Source: Selaginella tamariscina
Lineage: Eukaryota; Streptophyta; Lycopodiopsida; Selaginellales; Selaginellaceae
Length of the DNA stretch: 64,000 nucleotides
Reading direction: 5' to 3'
NCBI GenBank assembly: GCA_003024785.1
Contig: PUQB01000054.1
Location: 95,291-159,290 of the forward strand
Shown: positions 50,106 to 61,640 of the stretch, one piece after another
How positions within the stretch are numbered: the stretch's first letter is position 1
Layout: each line of letters opens with the position of its first letter
Notes under the pieces: model-generated
Database searches by the model: none
Told to the model about the DNA's origin: nothing
What the model saw: only the letters and a program-made list of their open reading frames with translations
Program-made: the position numbers and the translations under genes

Positions 50106-51980
50106 ATGGGGCTTGTAGGTCTTGTTACAGGCAGGAAGGACCTAGCGGGTTTGGATCTGCATCAACGGCTGAGGATGTCACTAACGGGGTCGATGCGAGT
50201 CATCTGACGGCTATAATCACGGGTAAAGCTCAAGTATGCACATTTCTTCGCAAATTTCCTTCATAAATGCAACTTCTGATCCGGTTTTCTTCTAAAAGTC
50301 CACATTTTGATCAATTTTTCTCATAGTATCCATATTTTCATTTGATTATCTTCATGAAAATCCCTCGGTATTCACAATTAACATTCCACATTTTGGATAC
50401 ATTTCTTCGTACACATCCACATTTAAAATTTTCACAGTAATCTATAGAAAAGACCATATTTTGATCGAATTTTCTGAAATCCACTCTCAGCGCGTAAATC
50501 GACATTTAATTCGTAAAGATTTCCACATTTTCATCAAAATTTTATGATAGTTATGGGAATTTTTTATATAGGTGGGGCAAGCGGAATTGGGGCAGAGGCA
50601 GCTCGAGTTCTTGCCCTCCGGGGCGCAAGAGTGATAATTGCAGCAAGAAATCTAACGGCTGCAAATGACATGAAAAAGCAAATCACGGAGGAAAATCGAA
50701 GGCCAGAATTGAATGCTTCAAGATCGACTTGAGCTCACTTGCATCCGTAAGAAGCTTTGCCTCCGAATTCCTGGCCACACGCAGCTCCCACTTAATCTCT
50801 TAATGTAGGCACTTAATATGCTGATATGTGTGCGTGGGTGCGTGCGTGTGTATGGTTATATATCTTCTTATTGTTTTATATATACTGTAAATGTTCAACT
50901 AACTGCCAGCTTGTTGCCAACAACTAACTGTCACCTGGTGACTATTTGCAGAAACAATGCAGGCATTATGTTTATTCCTTATGAATTGTCGTCTGATGGA
51001 ATTGAGCAACAGTTTCAAACTAACCACCTTGGTAAGAGTTTAGCTTATACAACACACACACACACACACACACACAGCATGTATGTACACACTCGTACAA
51101 ACGCGCACGTGTGCGTACAGATACTTAGTATATATATACTCACACATACGCACGTGTGCGCGTTTGTACGAGTCTGTACATAATAACTAATTAAATTAGG
51201 TTTTGGCAGGTCATTTTCTGCTTACCAACTTATTGCTGGACCATATGAAAGAAACAGCAAAAAATACTGGCATCCAGGGACGCATTGTAAACCTGTCTTC
51301 AATTGCACATATTGCTACTTACAAAGGAGGCGTCATTTTCCAGCACCTGAACGATAAAGCTTGGTAATTTAACTCTCATATTTATATACATATTTTCATG
51401 TCTCGTTATGCAACAGGTACTCTGATACAAGAGCATACAGCCAGTCCAAGCTAGCAAACATCCTGCATGCAAAAGAGCTTGCAAGGCGTCTCAAGGTACA
51501 TGTCTCTCTCCCTCTCCCTCTCTCTCTCTCTCTCATGTTTTTTGCTTGTGTAGGCTGAAGGAGCTAATATTACAGCTAATGCAGTTCATCCGGGATTTAT
51601 AATGACTCCGTTGATGCGGCATACTTTCATTCTAATGAGTAAGTCTTAGATATATTTCTATTGATGAATACTAGTAAAATGTTATATGCAGATATTCTCA
51701 GATTCTTCTCCAGTTTCTTATGGAAGACTGTGCCCCAGGTAAGTGTATGAATAATCAACATACGTGCGCACACACACACATGAATACGAATTATGGGCAG
51801 GGTGCTGCAACGACGTGCTATGCTGCTCTGCATCCAAGCTTGAAAGATATAAGTGGCCAGTATCTGGTGGACTGTAACATCTCCAAGTGCAGCGCATATG
51901 GACGTGACCCAGAGCTGGCACACAGAGTATGGCAATTTTCTGAAGAACTCGTTGAGAAGCACTGTCCATCTTCCAAGTGA
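50106..51980 (+). CDS. Short-chain dehydrogenase/reductase, TIC32/retinol-dehydrogenase-like
   Basis: Eight exons: 50106-50222, 50572-about 50803, about 50951-51031, 51210-51362, 51417-51495, 51554-about 51639, 51691-51737 and 51801-51980. The SDR fold is clear. The cofactor site GGASGIGAEAARVLALRGAR with VIIAARN following favours NADP(H). NNAGIM is the structural motif, NLSSIAH holds the catalytic Ser, YSQSK is the catalytic Tyr-x-x-x-Lys, and HPGFIMTPL follows. It ends EELVEKHCPSSK at 51980. The N-terminal GPSGFGSASTAEDVT is typical of plant TIC32-like proteins, some of which sit at the chloroplast inner envelope; others are general SDRs, so location is open. Frame breaks of one base are apparent near 50143 and near 50780. 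Confidence 0.92.
50233..50545. repeat. Degenerate short tandem repeats in SDR intron 1
   Basis: About seven loose copies of a 30-45 bp unit beginning CCACATTTTGATC followed by a TTTTCT-like end (near 50300, 50329, 50386, 50419, 50458, 50503 and 50521). Confidence 0.6.
51085..51179. repeat. 33-bp imperfect inverted repeat in an SDR intron
   Basis: Left arm 51085-51117 and right arm 51147-51179 are reverse complements apart from a few positions. The shared core is ACTCGTACAAACGCGCAC. A 29-nt AT-rich spacer lies between. The transcript could form a strong hairpin. A (CA)n run precedes it. Confidence 0.85.
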
Positions 51981-52231
51981 TTCAAATATTGTATATATAT
52001 TTACAGGTGTGAGCGTTGTATTGTGCATACCGTGCGTGTGCACCTTCGTGTTGACGAAGAAATTTCAATATACAATGCAGTAAACAGTGAATAATTTGGG
52101 TTTTTTATTAGGGTGCCTTTGAACGTTTTCTAATGAGAGAGATCCTCGAGATATTCTTTAATGCTAGATTATAATAGGGTTTAGGGTTTTTGTTGGAGAA
52201 GGCGCCAAGGGATATTGAATGCGCTCAGGCA
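51981..52231 (+). promoter_or_regulatory. SHOC1-like promoter with telobox
   Basis: GGGTTTAGGGTTTTT (about 52176-52190) is a telobox in reverse orientation, about 45 bp upstream of the SHOC1-like start. The interval also contains the SDR 3' UTR. Confidence 0.55.
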
Positions 52232-55200
52232 ATGCGGCTAAGGTATCTTGACACGGATTTCTTCGGGCAGGCCGCACGGAATGCGACGGAGACGTACACA
52301 AAATCGATCCTTCATGTGTGCGGCCTGCAGCTCCCCGATTTCGATCTGCCAAATGGTTCAATCTGCGAAGATCTCCTGCGGCATGTCGGCGAGAAGCCGC
52401 ACTTTCGCGAGCTGAACCTAACGTCCGAAGGCCAGGCAAGAATCCGTGAGGAACTCCTCCGAAATCTGCTTCCTTTCAAGCAGGATTGCGTTCCGTACTG
52501 CCAACAGTCTCAGGTACGCGCCTTAGGCGATGCCGGAAGCAGAAAATCCCTCATTCTTGAAGTTCCGGATGTGGAATTTCCGGAAGACGAGCACGAGCCG
52601 GTCCGAGTCCTTGAAGACCTTGCCGCGATGCAGAATGAACTTGTTCTTGAAACCCTAGCGAGTCCGTTAAGAATCAGGGACAGTCTCCTCCAAAATCTGC
52701 TTCCGGCGAAGGAGCAGATCGACGGCATTCTTCCGGTGCACAAGCCGCATTCTTTTCTGAAGAAGACAGAGAAAGATCTTCTTGTTCTTGAACAGGTCGA
52801 TATCCCCGAGCAGGATGAGCAACTACAGGTCGCTCATTTGCTCACGGACATGGTTTCTGCATTCGTAGAGGTAAGCATTATATGTATAGTTGTGTGTGTG
52901 TGTGTGTGGTGTGTATGTATGTAGGTTAAATGTGAATCCACCAGAATGAGTTGCCGCTGGAAGAAATTAGGGCCGAAGAACGAGAATGCGTCAGCGAAGA
53001 AACTTTTCTGCAGAAAGTGACTTATCCATTAGCACGTACGACCGAACAAGGTAAGCACATGTAAATAGGTATATGTCTATGAGCACATTACCAACCGATA
53101 GGTATATTACAAGTTACCGACTTTGACGACCTCTTGAGCGACGGGGACTTGGGAGGTCTCGGTTTTGGAAGTGGGGATGGCTTCTGATGAGGAATTCAGA
53201 TTTATTCCATTCAAATGGGATGATCCGCAGCACTTAGCAGCGGTTCTAGACGTCGGATTCATGGTGCTGAACTACTCGGAGAATATATCGCCATTACAGT
53301 CTCTGTATGAGAAGCTGGTTGTGTTACCGGAGATAACATTGGGTTCCCATGTCCGTCTGCTGCCTGTGCCGGCTTTACACTGCCGAGATGAACAAGAACA
53401 GCTGGAAGAAGCCGTCATTGGTGCTATTGCTTCTTATGCAAACTTCTCTCAACCCTCGGCCACGGACTTTATATATCTCGACTGGCATCTCTCTCAAGGC
53501 AACAATTGCAATGACCAACGTTGCTTCTATTTCAAAGTTGGCGTTCCAGAGAAGATATTCGTTCCAGCACTTGCTCCATTACAGGTCAGTGGAACTTTAC
53601 TACATACGGTTATATTATTTCGAAAACCGTGCATGTAATGAAATGTGTTACGTACATAACATACAGATATGTATGTATATAGGTGTTTTTGCAAGCAACT
53701 GCTCAGGATGGGTGTGACTTTCCCATTCTTATTTGCCGTTCCGTATTGTTTCTTTGTTACAACTAATTCTATAGAGCTTGTGAAGAGCCAGGTTTTATCC
53801 GTGGACTGTGATGGGCGAGCTGTTAAGAAATGCTGCAGCGCAGTGATGACTGAAGCACGTGTTTCGCTGCCTATTGTTTCGCGTCAGGTCCGTTTTCATG
53901 TGTACTTACACACATAAATGCACACACAGCTGTGAAACACATATCCATACAAACAGATATAGTCGTGAATAAAGCATTAGATAGAAATTCATAAACACAT
54001 ACACGTGCACGCAGGCACGCACCTATATCAACACATTACTGATTTCTTCATGTAAAGGATCCGCCCTTCCCCATGGGTTGTGAAGAGAAAGCTGTTAAGT
54101 CCGTTGCTCACGATGACAAGATACGCCGTGATGTTCTACCCACTGAAGCGCGTGTTCTAGCGTCTCCTACCCTATCTCAGGTGGGTATTTTATAGTTGCA
54201 TTGTTTCCATGGTACATATGCACACAAAAGAAAACAAGCTCGTGTCTAGTTACACATGCGTCTGTAGATGTATTTATAGATAGATAAACAGGTAGATGAA
54301 CATACGCCACTGTTATAGTGCGTGTGTGCGTGCGTCTGTGTGTGTGAGTGAGTATGTGAGTACGCCAATAAGTGCGGCTACTTTATGAAGGATCGCGCTG
54401 TGGATGAAAGAACAGCTGTTAGAGCAGCCGTAACTCATGTTCCACTGCCTCCCGTTGTGCTTCAGGTTGGTTATTCTGTCCATTATGTGTATATATGTGT
54501 GCCAAGACACACAGACCTCATGCACAATATATGCTCTTTTACGTAAGGGTCGGTTCTTATCCATGGACGGTGAAGGGAGAGCTGTTAAATCCGCTGCTCC
54601 TGAGAAGAAGACAAGCCATGATATCCTACCCACTGAAACGCACGGGTCATTGCCTCCCGTGTTTAAGGTATGCTCTCTCTCTCTCTCTTTAACACACCCG
54701 TACATGGTGCTACTTATTAATCAAAGGATTGGCCTATGGGTAAAGCGAAAGCTGTTAAGAGTGTTGCTGATGCTCCTTCAGGACTCAAGGTGCTAGCAAG
54801 CAAAGCACCTCCTGTTGTATTTCAGGTGGGCTTGTGTGTGTGTGTACCACTCTCGTGACCACTGCCTGAAATAGGGTCGATCCTTGTCCATGGGCTCTGA
54901 AGAGAAAGACGCTGCTCCTCCTCAGAAGAAAATATGCTATGGTGTCTTGCCTACTGAAGCACTGCCTCCCGTTATAGGTACGTTGCATGGTGATTTTATT
55001 GTAAATTTAGACGAGTACCATTATTTCTTAACTTGATGATGATATACATATAAACAGTATATTGCACTACATCTATTCACGTTAGTTCGTGAAAACTAAC
55101 ACATGCTATTTATACTATATAAAATCACGCACTCCAAAACAAATGGCTTCTGGGATTATGGATATGTATAATCTAATAAGAATTTACCTGTTTACATTTT

Positions 55201-56636
55201 CTTACATTTATATGTTCAAATTTTAGTACCGTGTCTTATACATCATAAGCTTAATCTCCATGAATTTACAGTTTTATATGGATTCTTACGTATGGGCTTT
55301 GTGGAAACCAGAAATATATTAATAAAGCAACCTCTCCCAGTGCATGATATGAATTTCTATTGCTTTCAACAATAGTATATACACTTAGACCGCGGACTCA
55401 TACTTGATTATCACCAGAAAACACAGCTGATGCCTCATATGCACATTCAGAGAAAAAGTGCAGATGTATATTCGTGGCAAATGTCGGCCTGATGGACAGG
55501 CACGGGCTGACGTCGAGGAGGGGTTTATACCAGAGAATCCTCAACTTGGAAAAGGAAGGTACACAGGTGGTGGAAAGAGAGCTTCGTCTTCCTGTCGATC
55601 TCATATTAAGCCCTACAACATGCTTCGTACTGTACAGTACGGAGAAGCTCGGCTTGTACGGACAGACGTGCAGCCCCCATGTCGTCTTTTCGTGCATTGA
55701 GAACATTGTTGACAACGATATCAAGGCCTTCAGCTTTGCTTTCCGAAATTGCATTCTGGTATGCGTTATAATAATATACTTCTTATATGTACACTTTATC
55801 TATTTGTATGTGTATTTGTATCATTTTACTTATTTATACACATATAATATGACATTGTATTCATCAGGTATTTGAAGGGGACGGAGCATTCACTTCTGCT
55901 ACCCTGGAAAACTTGGACGATCTATATGCGATCGCGATTGGTCTTAACATCCACGTTCAGTGCTTTGTTTCGGGAAATCCTTCAGAAACCGATTCAATCG
56001 TGTTGAGCTGTGTTAAAGAAGCTCAACGTTCTGCTAGTGCAAGCTGGTACGTGCACACGCTAAGGTTGTTTCTGTAAGACTGTTGGTTGTTGGTATGTAA
56101 TATATATATATATAGATAGATAGATACATAGATACATACATACATGCATGCATGCATACACACACACAGAGAGAGAGAGAGAGGACGCACAATGGTAGCC
56201 ATATGTGAGATGATAATTGTCTTGTTGTATAGAAATAGACTACGTACATTTTTTTTATGCAGTAGACTGTATGTCTATGTGTATGTTTGTTCTGCTTACG
56301 CAATTATGTTTTTGTATAGTGCATCATATCCTCGGATGAGGGAGTCTTCAACAGTAGCGGAGGCATTTCTGACGGAGTTCCCGGCGATCAACACGTTGAC
56401 AGCCCATGCTATATTATCGTCCGGGAGGTCACTTTCGGAATTTATTTCAATGGAAAGCTCTGAGCAACTGGTGGTTTGCAAACCTTTTGAAGTACCGAGG
56501 CATAGTTTGCACCTCTTTAAGTCACAGTGTGAATATGGAGAACAAATACCTAGACGCATTCCGCGTGCGCGGATGGAGAACGAAGATACCAGGCAAAGTT
56601 GCTCTAAAGAGGTACTTTATATACTGAACGTGTAGA

Positions 56637-56667
<31 letters not shown>

Positions 56668-57380
56668 ATTGTTTATTGCTAGTGGAATTATACCATTTAT
56701 TTGTTAAAATTGCGTGTAGGATGGACTGCAAGTACAAAGAAGATCTCCACATTCCCGAATGGAGAATACTGGGCAAAGCTTTTTTAAGGAGGTAGTAGCT
56801 GGTTTATTTGCTATAGATTATACTTATAGTATCAAAGTAGTTCATTATCTAGATAAATTATCAGTTGTGTACATTACAATCAGGAAATTACAAGTGCAAA
56901 CTCAAGTTCCACGTGCGTGGATGGAAAACAAGGAAACCAGGCATAAAAAGGTATGTATTACTCGTATTCTCGCATTACTATTTTATTTATCAACTAACAC
57001 CTTTTATTACTTACCGCATAGGATGAGCTACAAGTGCAAAGACGAGTACCATATGTCCGGATGGATAACGCAGATACGTTTCTTAAGGAGGTAGTGTTGT
57101 TTTCTTTTAAGTACACACACACACACACACACACACCGCAACACTATTCTCATTTCTTAATGAAATAAATCTATCGAATGAAAGCAATTAATTACCTCAG
57201 GATGAATTGCAAGTGCGAGTTCCACGTGTCCGGATGCAGAACGAAGATATTGGGCAGAACTTTTTTCAGGTAGAACGTAGACATACATAGACCTCTAGAC
57301 ATAACTTGGGATAACCCGCATACCTATTTCCACATTGTCTTAACTTAATTTTAAACGTTATATGAATCGTATAAGACTAT

Positions 57381-57414
<34 letters not shown>

Positions 57415-57620
57415 GCATGCCAGTTAAGCTTATTATGTAAACTCTTTTATCATACGTAGGATGGACAAGAACTGCAAAGAAGAGTTCCACCTTTCCAGCT
57501 TGATAACAAAAATATTGGGCATATTTTTCTTGAGGTACTCTCAATTATCTTTTATGATTTATTATTTGTTATTGCTCACTCCATTTGTATACTTTTAATA
57601 AGACTCCCCCCCCCCGCTCC

Positions 57621-57659
<39 letters not shown>

Positions 57660-60252
57660 GACACCCACACACACACTTGAATTCATAAACGTGATACTTG
57701 TTTTTTTATGACGCTTAGGATGGATCAGACGTTCAAAGGCAAGTTTCATATAGGCTCGGTAGTGAAGTTATTGGGCAGAGTTTCTTTGAGGTATGGTTTA
57801 TTTATTTTCAGCTACTTATTTGCTTAACAAATAAAATATGAAATGACATATTACATATGCCAGAAATAGGTCTTTACGTGTATCTCCGTATGTGTAGTGG
57901 ATTGCTTTTGTACGCTTTTTCCCTCTCATCTAAGAATTCTTAGCTTGAATGTTAGAATGCTCATTCGAATCATCTTCACTACCTATCAACTTTGGCCCAA
58001 TAGTAACTTCACAAAACGTTTAATTCAATTATATATTCATTATTATGATACATAGGATGCACAAAACTGCAAAGACGAGTACCTGGTGTCCGTCTGGAAA
58101 ACGAAGATATTCGGCAAACTTCCAGCAAAGAGGTCAGTATTATGATGTGGTAGCATGTGATATGATATACCAGTAGCATATATTCACGATCAGTATGATC
58201 GTATTTAGGCCCATGTACATATATACCAGTAGATGTATATGTATAAAAAACTTCTATTCAACAAATAACTGGTATATGTGTCGAGTTATTTTATGCTCTG
58301 TTTATTACATATATACAGATATATATATTGAAACAGTATGACTAATATAAGAATTCTATACTTATATTCTCATAATTAAACTTTCCAGGATGGAATTCCA
58401 TGGGTAAGCGGTGATGCTTTCCTTGAATATGATGGTGATGAAAACGTGCAAAGACTTGTTCGAATAGAGAACGCCCAGCCATTTCTTAATAAGGTAGCTT
58501 TTATTCACTCATGTGTTTACTTTCTGTCTCTGTATGTGACATAATATTCTGTTAACACAACACATACACATATATGTACATACACATGCAAATTTAACAT
58601 ACATACACATACAAATTTAAACATACATACTACATGCATAAAAATATTAACTTTGGGTTCTTTAGTTTGGTCCCACTTTTCGCGAGTACCAGGATGATCA
58701 GCAGGTCCAGAGGTCTGTCCGAATGGGGAACCAAGATACGGGCCAGAATTACCTCAAAGAGGTAGCACAATATAGGCAACTCAGTTACACCATTAATATT
58801 CTTAAGTTTTATGTACTTCTGTACCCACACACAATACACCGTATATGCATACATATACACAGGAGAAATGTTGAACTAATAATATCTTTCATTTAGGATG
58901 GACCTCAGAAAAACCAAGATGATTTAGTGTTTCAAGAGGTATTTATAACTTTCGTTTATCAACTGTTTGAATGTTTATATTCAATATATTTTTCACTAAG
59001 TTAGTTATTATTCGCTAATACTCGCTTCATTAGGATGGAAAGAGACAAACTGCACGGTTCCTTAAAGAGGTAAGATATCTCGAATATGTGAAATATTCAA
59101 TAAGTTCACACCATAAGAAATCTATTCATTAGCTAAATTTATGCATTTGCAATAATAAAATGTGCTGGTACACATACATCGAATAATATATATGGATTTA
59201 AAACTATATCTGAAATAGGGATGAAAAGGAAATAAGTTAATAATGTTAATAATGTAAATCACTTCATACCGATATACATATATAAATACACTCAAGTGTC
59301 CATACATATATCGTGTGTATTAGATATTATATCTAAAGTACTATGCATTAGGAAACTCAACCCTACTTTCCGCCGGTGACGAGTGGAATTTGGAAGAAGA
59401 CGTCGTACTGCCTCCATACTCGAAAGGGATAAACGAGGTGTATACTATTTTCGAGTTGTGTGTGTGAGAGAGAGAGAAGAAAGAGAGCATATATTTCATT
59501 ACAAACGCTCATTAATACATAAATTACAGAACCTCGTGCAGTGTCACTTTCCTTCAGTTTGTCAACTGGCTGAAGACTGGGACGAGACTCCGGCGTTTTC
59601 CACAAACAGGAGACAGTCTTCTTCATCCTCTTCAGGTATGTACGTTGTAACACGTTATTTCATTAGCTTATCATTAGATTGATTTTATGGCCACTGATTT
59701 TCAGAAATCTTTACACACTCAGACATATATATATATATATATAATATATAGATATATAGATATAGCCATGAACATATTTATGTTCAGTGAAGGACGCTTT
59801 GAAGAACTGGCTTTCCCAGAGGGAAAAAACAGGAAGAGTATCTCCAAGCTTAATGATGCCCTTCGTGTTAAGAAACCAACGCCCACCAACACTATCCAGC
59901 GGCAACAAAGAAGCAGCACTTTGGACGTGAGTATATACAAAACTGGGCATAACATTTAATTAAAATACACACCGATACATACACACACATATAAACCTTG
60001 TAGACGTGTGTGTTTCTTTAACTTATTGATCTGTTCATTTTGTAGAATAAGAAGAAACCAAAGAAGAACGACATATTCACGTTGTGGGAGAATTTCAAGT
60101 ATCGGAAACAGTCAACTGCGACCCCACTACCTCCCCCAAAGAACTTGAAGAGGCCTGCAAGCTCCATATTCTCGTCCTCCACACGCACACAAAATGGCAG
60201 TGCCCAAGTGTTGCCCAGGGGAGGGAAGCGTACTAAACGTGCTACCATATGA
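52232..60252 (+). CDS. SHOC1: SHOC1-like meiotic crossover protein (XPF-like), with two mini-exon arrays
   Basis: The start MRLRYLDTDFF at 52232 matches the SHOC1 N terminus; the upstream in-frame TTG is not a start. A region at about 53200-53584 (RFIPFKWDDPQHLAAVLDVG, then LLPVPALHC and DFIYLDWHLS) matches the conserved N-terminal part. The XPF-nuclease-like fold follows at 55418-55758 (SRRGLYQRILNLEKEGTQVV, then ERELRLPVDLILSP), 55869-56046 (VFEGDGAFTSATLENLDDLY) and 56321-56611 (VAEAFLTEFPAINTLTAHAI). The C terminus (FTLWENFKYRK, then KRTKRATI) ends at 60252. SHOC1 is a ZMM protein; with the ERCC1-like PTD it stabilises recombination intermediates for interfering crossovers. The Arabidopsis middle region between the N-terminal and XPF-like parts is not recognised. 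Instead six repeated mini-exons occupy that place, and about twelve more follow the XPF-like domain. Frame breaks of one base are apparent near 53155, 58065 and 59360. Confidence 0.85.
53792..54977 (+). repeat. SHOC1-like exon array 1: six tandemly duplicated exons
   Basis: Exons 53792-53887, 54058-54180, 54373-54465, 54548-54667, 54727-54825 and 54875-54977 (96, 123, 93, 120, 99 and 103 nt) encode versions of one unit. The start is like GRFLSMDGEGRAVKSAA, the middle is basic (KKTSHD), DILPTEA comes next, and the end is LPPVVFQ before GT. Five of six are multiples of three with phase-0 borders. Introns are 49-192 bp and some keep related sequence. The repeated peptide is of unknown function and not recognised elsewhere. 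Confidence 0.85.
56520..59437 (+). repeat. SHOC1-like exon array 2: about twelve tandemly duplicated mini-exons
   Basis: The end of exon 56321-56611 (RRIPRARMENEDTRQSCSKE) is the first unit. It is followed by exons 56720-56791, 56884-56950, 57022-57090, 57201-57269, 57460-57534, 57719-57790, 58056-58132, 58389-58493, 58666-58761, 58897-58938, 59034-59069 and 59352-59437. Typical units read DELQVQRRVPYVRMDNADTF plus LKE, and DELQVRVPRVRMQNEDIGQ plus NFFQ. Most open with AG/GATG and close with (A/C)AG/GT, phase 0 on both sides. Nine of twelve are multiples of three. The last units shrink to 12-14 codons. Confidence 0.88.
57607..57659. repeat. Poly-C/(CT)n tract in an array-2 intron
   Basis: A run of about ten C followed by CT repeats in the intron before exon 57719, then a CA run. 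Confidence 0.9.
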
Positions 60253-61117
60253 AAAATAAGGTACATTCGTAAATAATCTGTATAAATCAACATACATACG
60301 AAATAACTTAGTTAGAGCTTTCTCTGTCACGCACACACACGGTATGAACAATAATTAATTAAGGTTGATGTTACTATTAGAAGACTGCCTCTCTCCTTCG
60401 GAAAAGTTTAACCACCTTCCTCTGTTAATAAAAGTGCCCTAATCATGGCTTAAACACTTGAAAGTTAAGCCTCTTGCTTAACATAGTTAACTTCGCTTCG
60501 TTTAAGTCTGTGTTCTTTAATTTCGTGATTGATATAACTTGTTTGTGATATGATGTTCTTAGTGTGATCCTGATATTTAATATCATTCCATGGGTCGTAA
60601 TTGTATTTATGCACTTTCCTTCGACCATATAGAGATAAAAAGTTCTATTTCACTAAATAAAAAGGTCAATAAATACCAACTATGTCTTAAGAATATTCTC
60701 AAATTTAATAGGTTAGCACAAGTTAATTAAGTAGTAAAACATTTTCTTAAGAATATTTTGGATTCATGATATTCTTGTTTCTTGTTTGTTTGCCAATAGA
60801 AAATAAGCTTAACTAGATTAAATAGTTAATTTATATAATGTATACATTAGTGCAACTTGAAAATTTTAAAATAAAAAATTAAATGTTGATGTTAAATTCG
60901 TTTATAAATATCATATGTAATTAGCTAGTTTAATTTCCCTTATAAAACTAAAGTGTTTGATTACTAAGTCCTTTTTCAAAAATTGAGTAGCTTGGCCCCT
61001 TGGCACCAAGGTCGGCTGAGTAGCTCGGCCCTTTACATGTCAATACTCTCCTGTGGTCAGGTTGTGTGTGTGTGTGTGTGTGCGTGCGTGTGTGTGAGAG
61101 AGAGACTGTTGCTTGCA

Positions 61118-61217
61118 AATGTTTACTTTGTGTATGTAGATACACACAAACAATACACAGAATGTTTAGGGAAAGAATGTTTACTTTGTGTGTGTATATA
61201 GATACACACACAAATAG
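61118..61217. repeat. Tandem duplication with GT/CA microsatellite ends
   Basis: AATGTTTACTTTGTGT followed by a short spacer and GATACACACA occurs at about 61118-61150 and again at about 61177-61212. The copies differ in the number of GT and CA steps. Confidence 0.7.
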
Positions 61218-61562
61218 ACACACGCCACCTGTGAAGTTCTCTTAAACATCTGAAACATGGCATTCTATATATATATAGAGAGAGAGAGTAGTTTAGAGCA
61301 CATGTCAATGTCTATAAGAGTCAAGGATATAAATAATTCTTATGACTCGAAAGTTTTGAGATATGTAGACGCCTACTTACATTCACGAAGAATTGATGTA
61401 AGTGTCGAAGGCATGTGATTGTGATATAACTAACTTGAGACTCTCCATTTGCAATGGAAGCGTTTTTGAAATCATTGCGGTTTGGAAGAGTTAAAGTATT
61501 TGATCCCGGCCGTGTCGAATTTTTAGTAAAGATATTTTCACGCGTTTTGATGTGGCCTTCTA

Positions 61563-61640
61563 GCTCAATTGAAACTAGCTCAGTTGATTAGAACGTTCGT
61601 GTGCTATTAGCACACGTGTGGGCTGTTAACATATTCTAGT
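61563..61640 (+). other. tRNA-like relic (A-box and stem), possible SINE head
   Basis: TAGCTCAGTTGATTAGAAC closely resembles the D-arm/A-box of plant tRNAs (TAGCTCAGTTGGTTAGAGC). The next bases form a stem, GTGTGCTATTAGCACAC. No B-box (GGTTCGANNCC) is seen downstream at the right distance, so this is not an intact tRNA gene. It may be a decayed tRNA or the 5' end of a tRNA-derived SINE. Confidence 0.4.

Noticed and set aside
17460-60252. Programmed frameshifting as a general explanation for the frame breaks in host genes
   Set aside because: The breaks share no common slippery sequence or position, so consensus errors or decay are simpler.
61563-61640. An intact tRNA gene
   Set aside because: A-box present but no T-arm/B-box and no acceptor stem pairing could be found.
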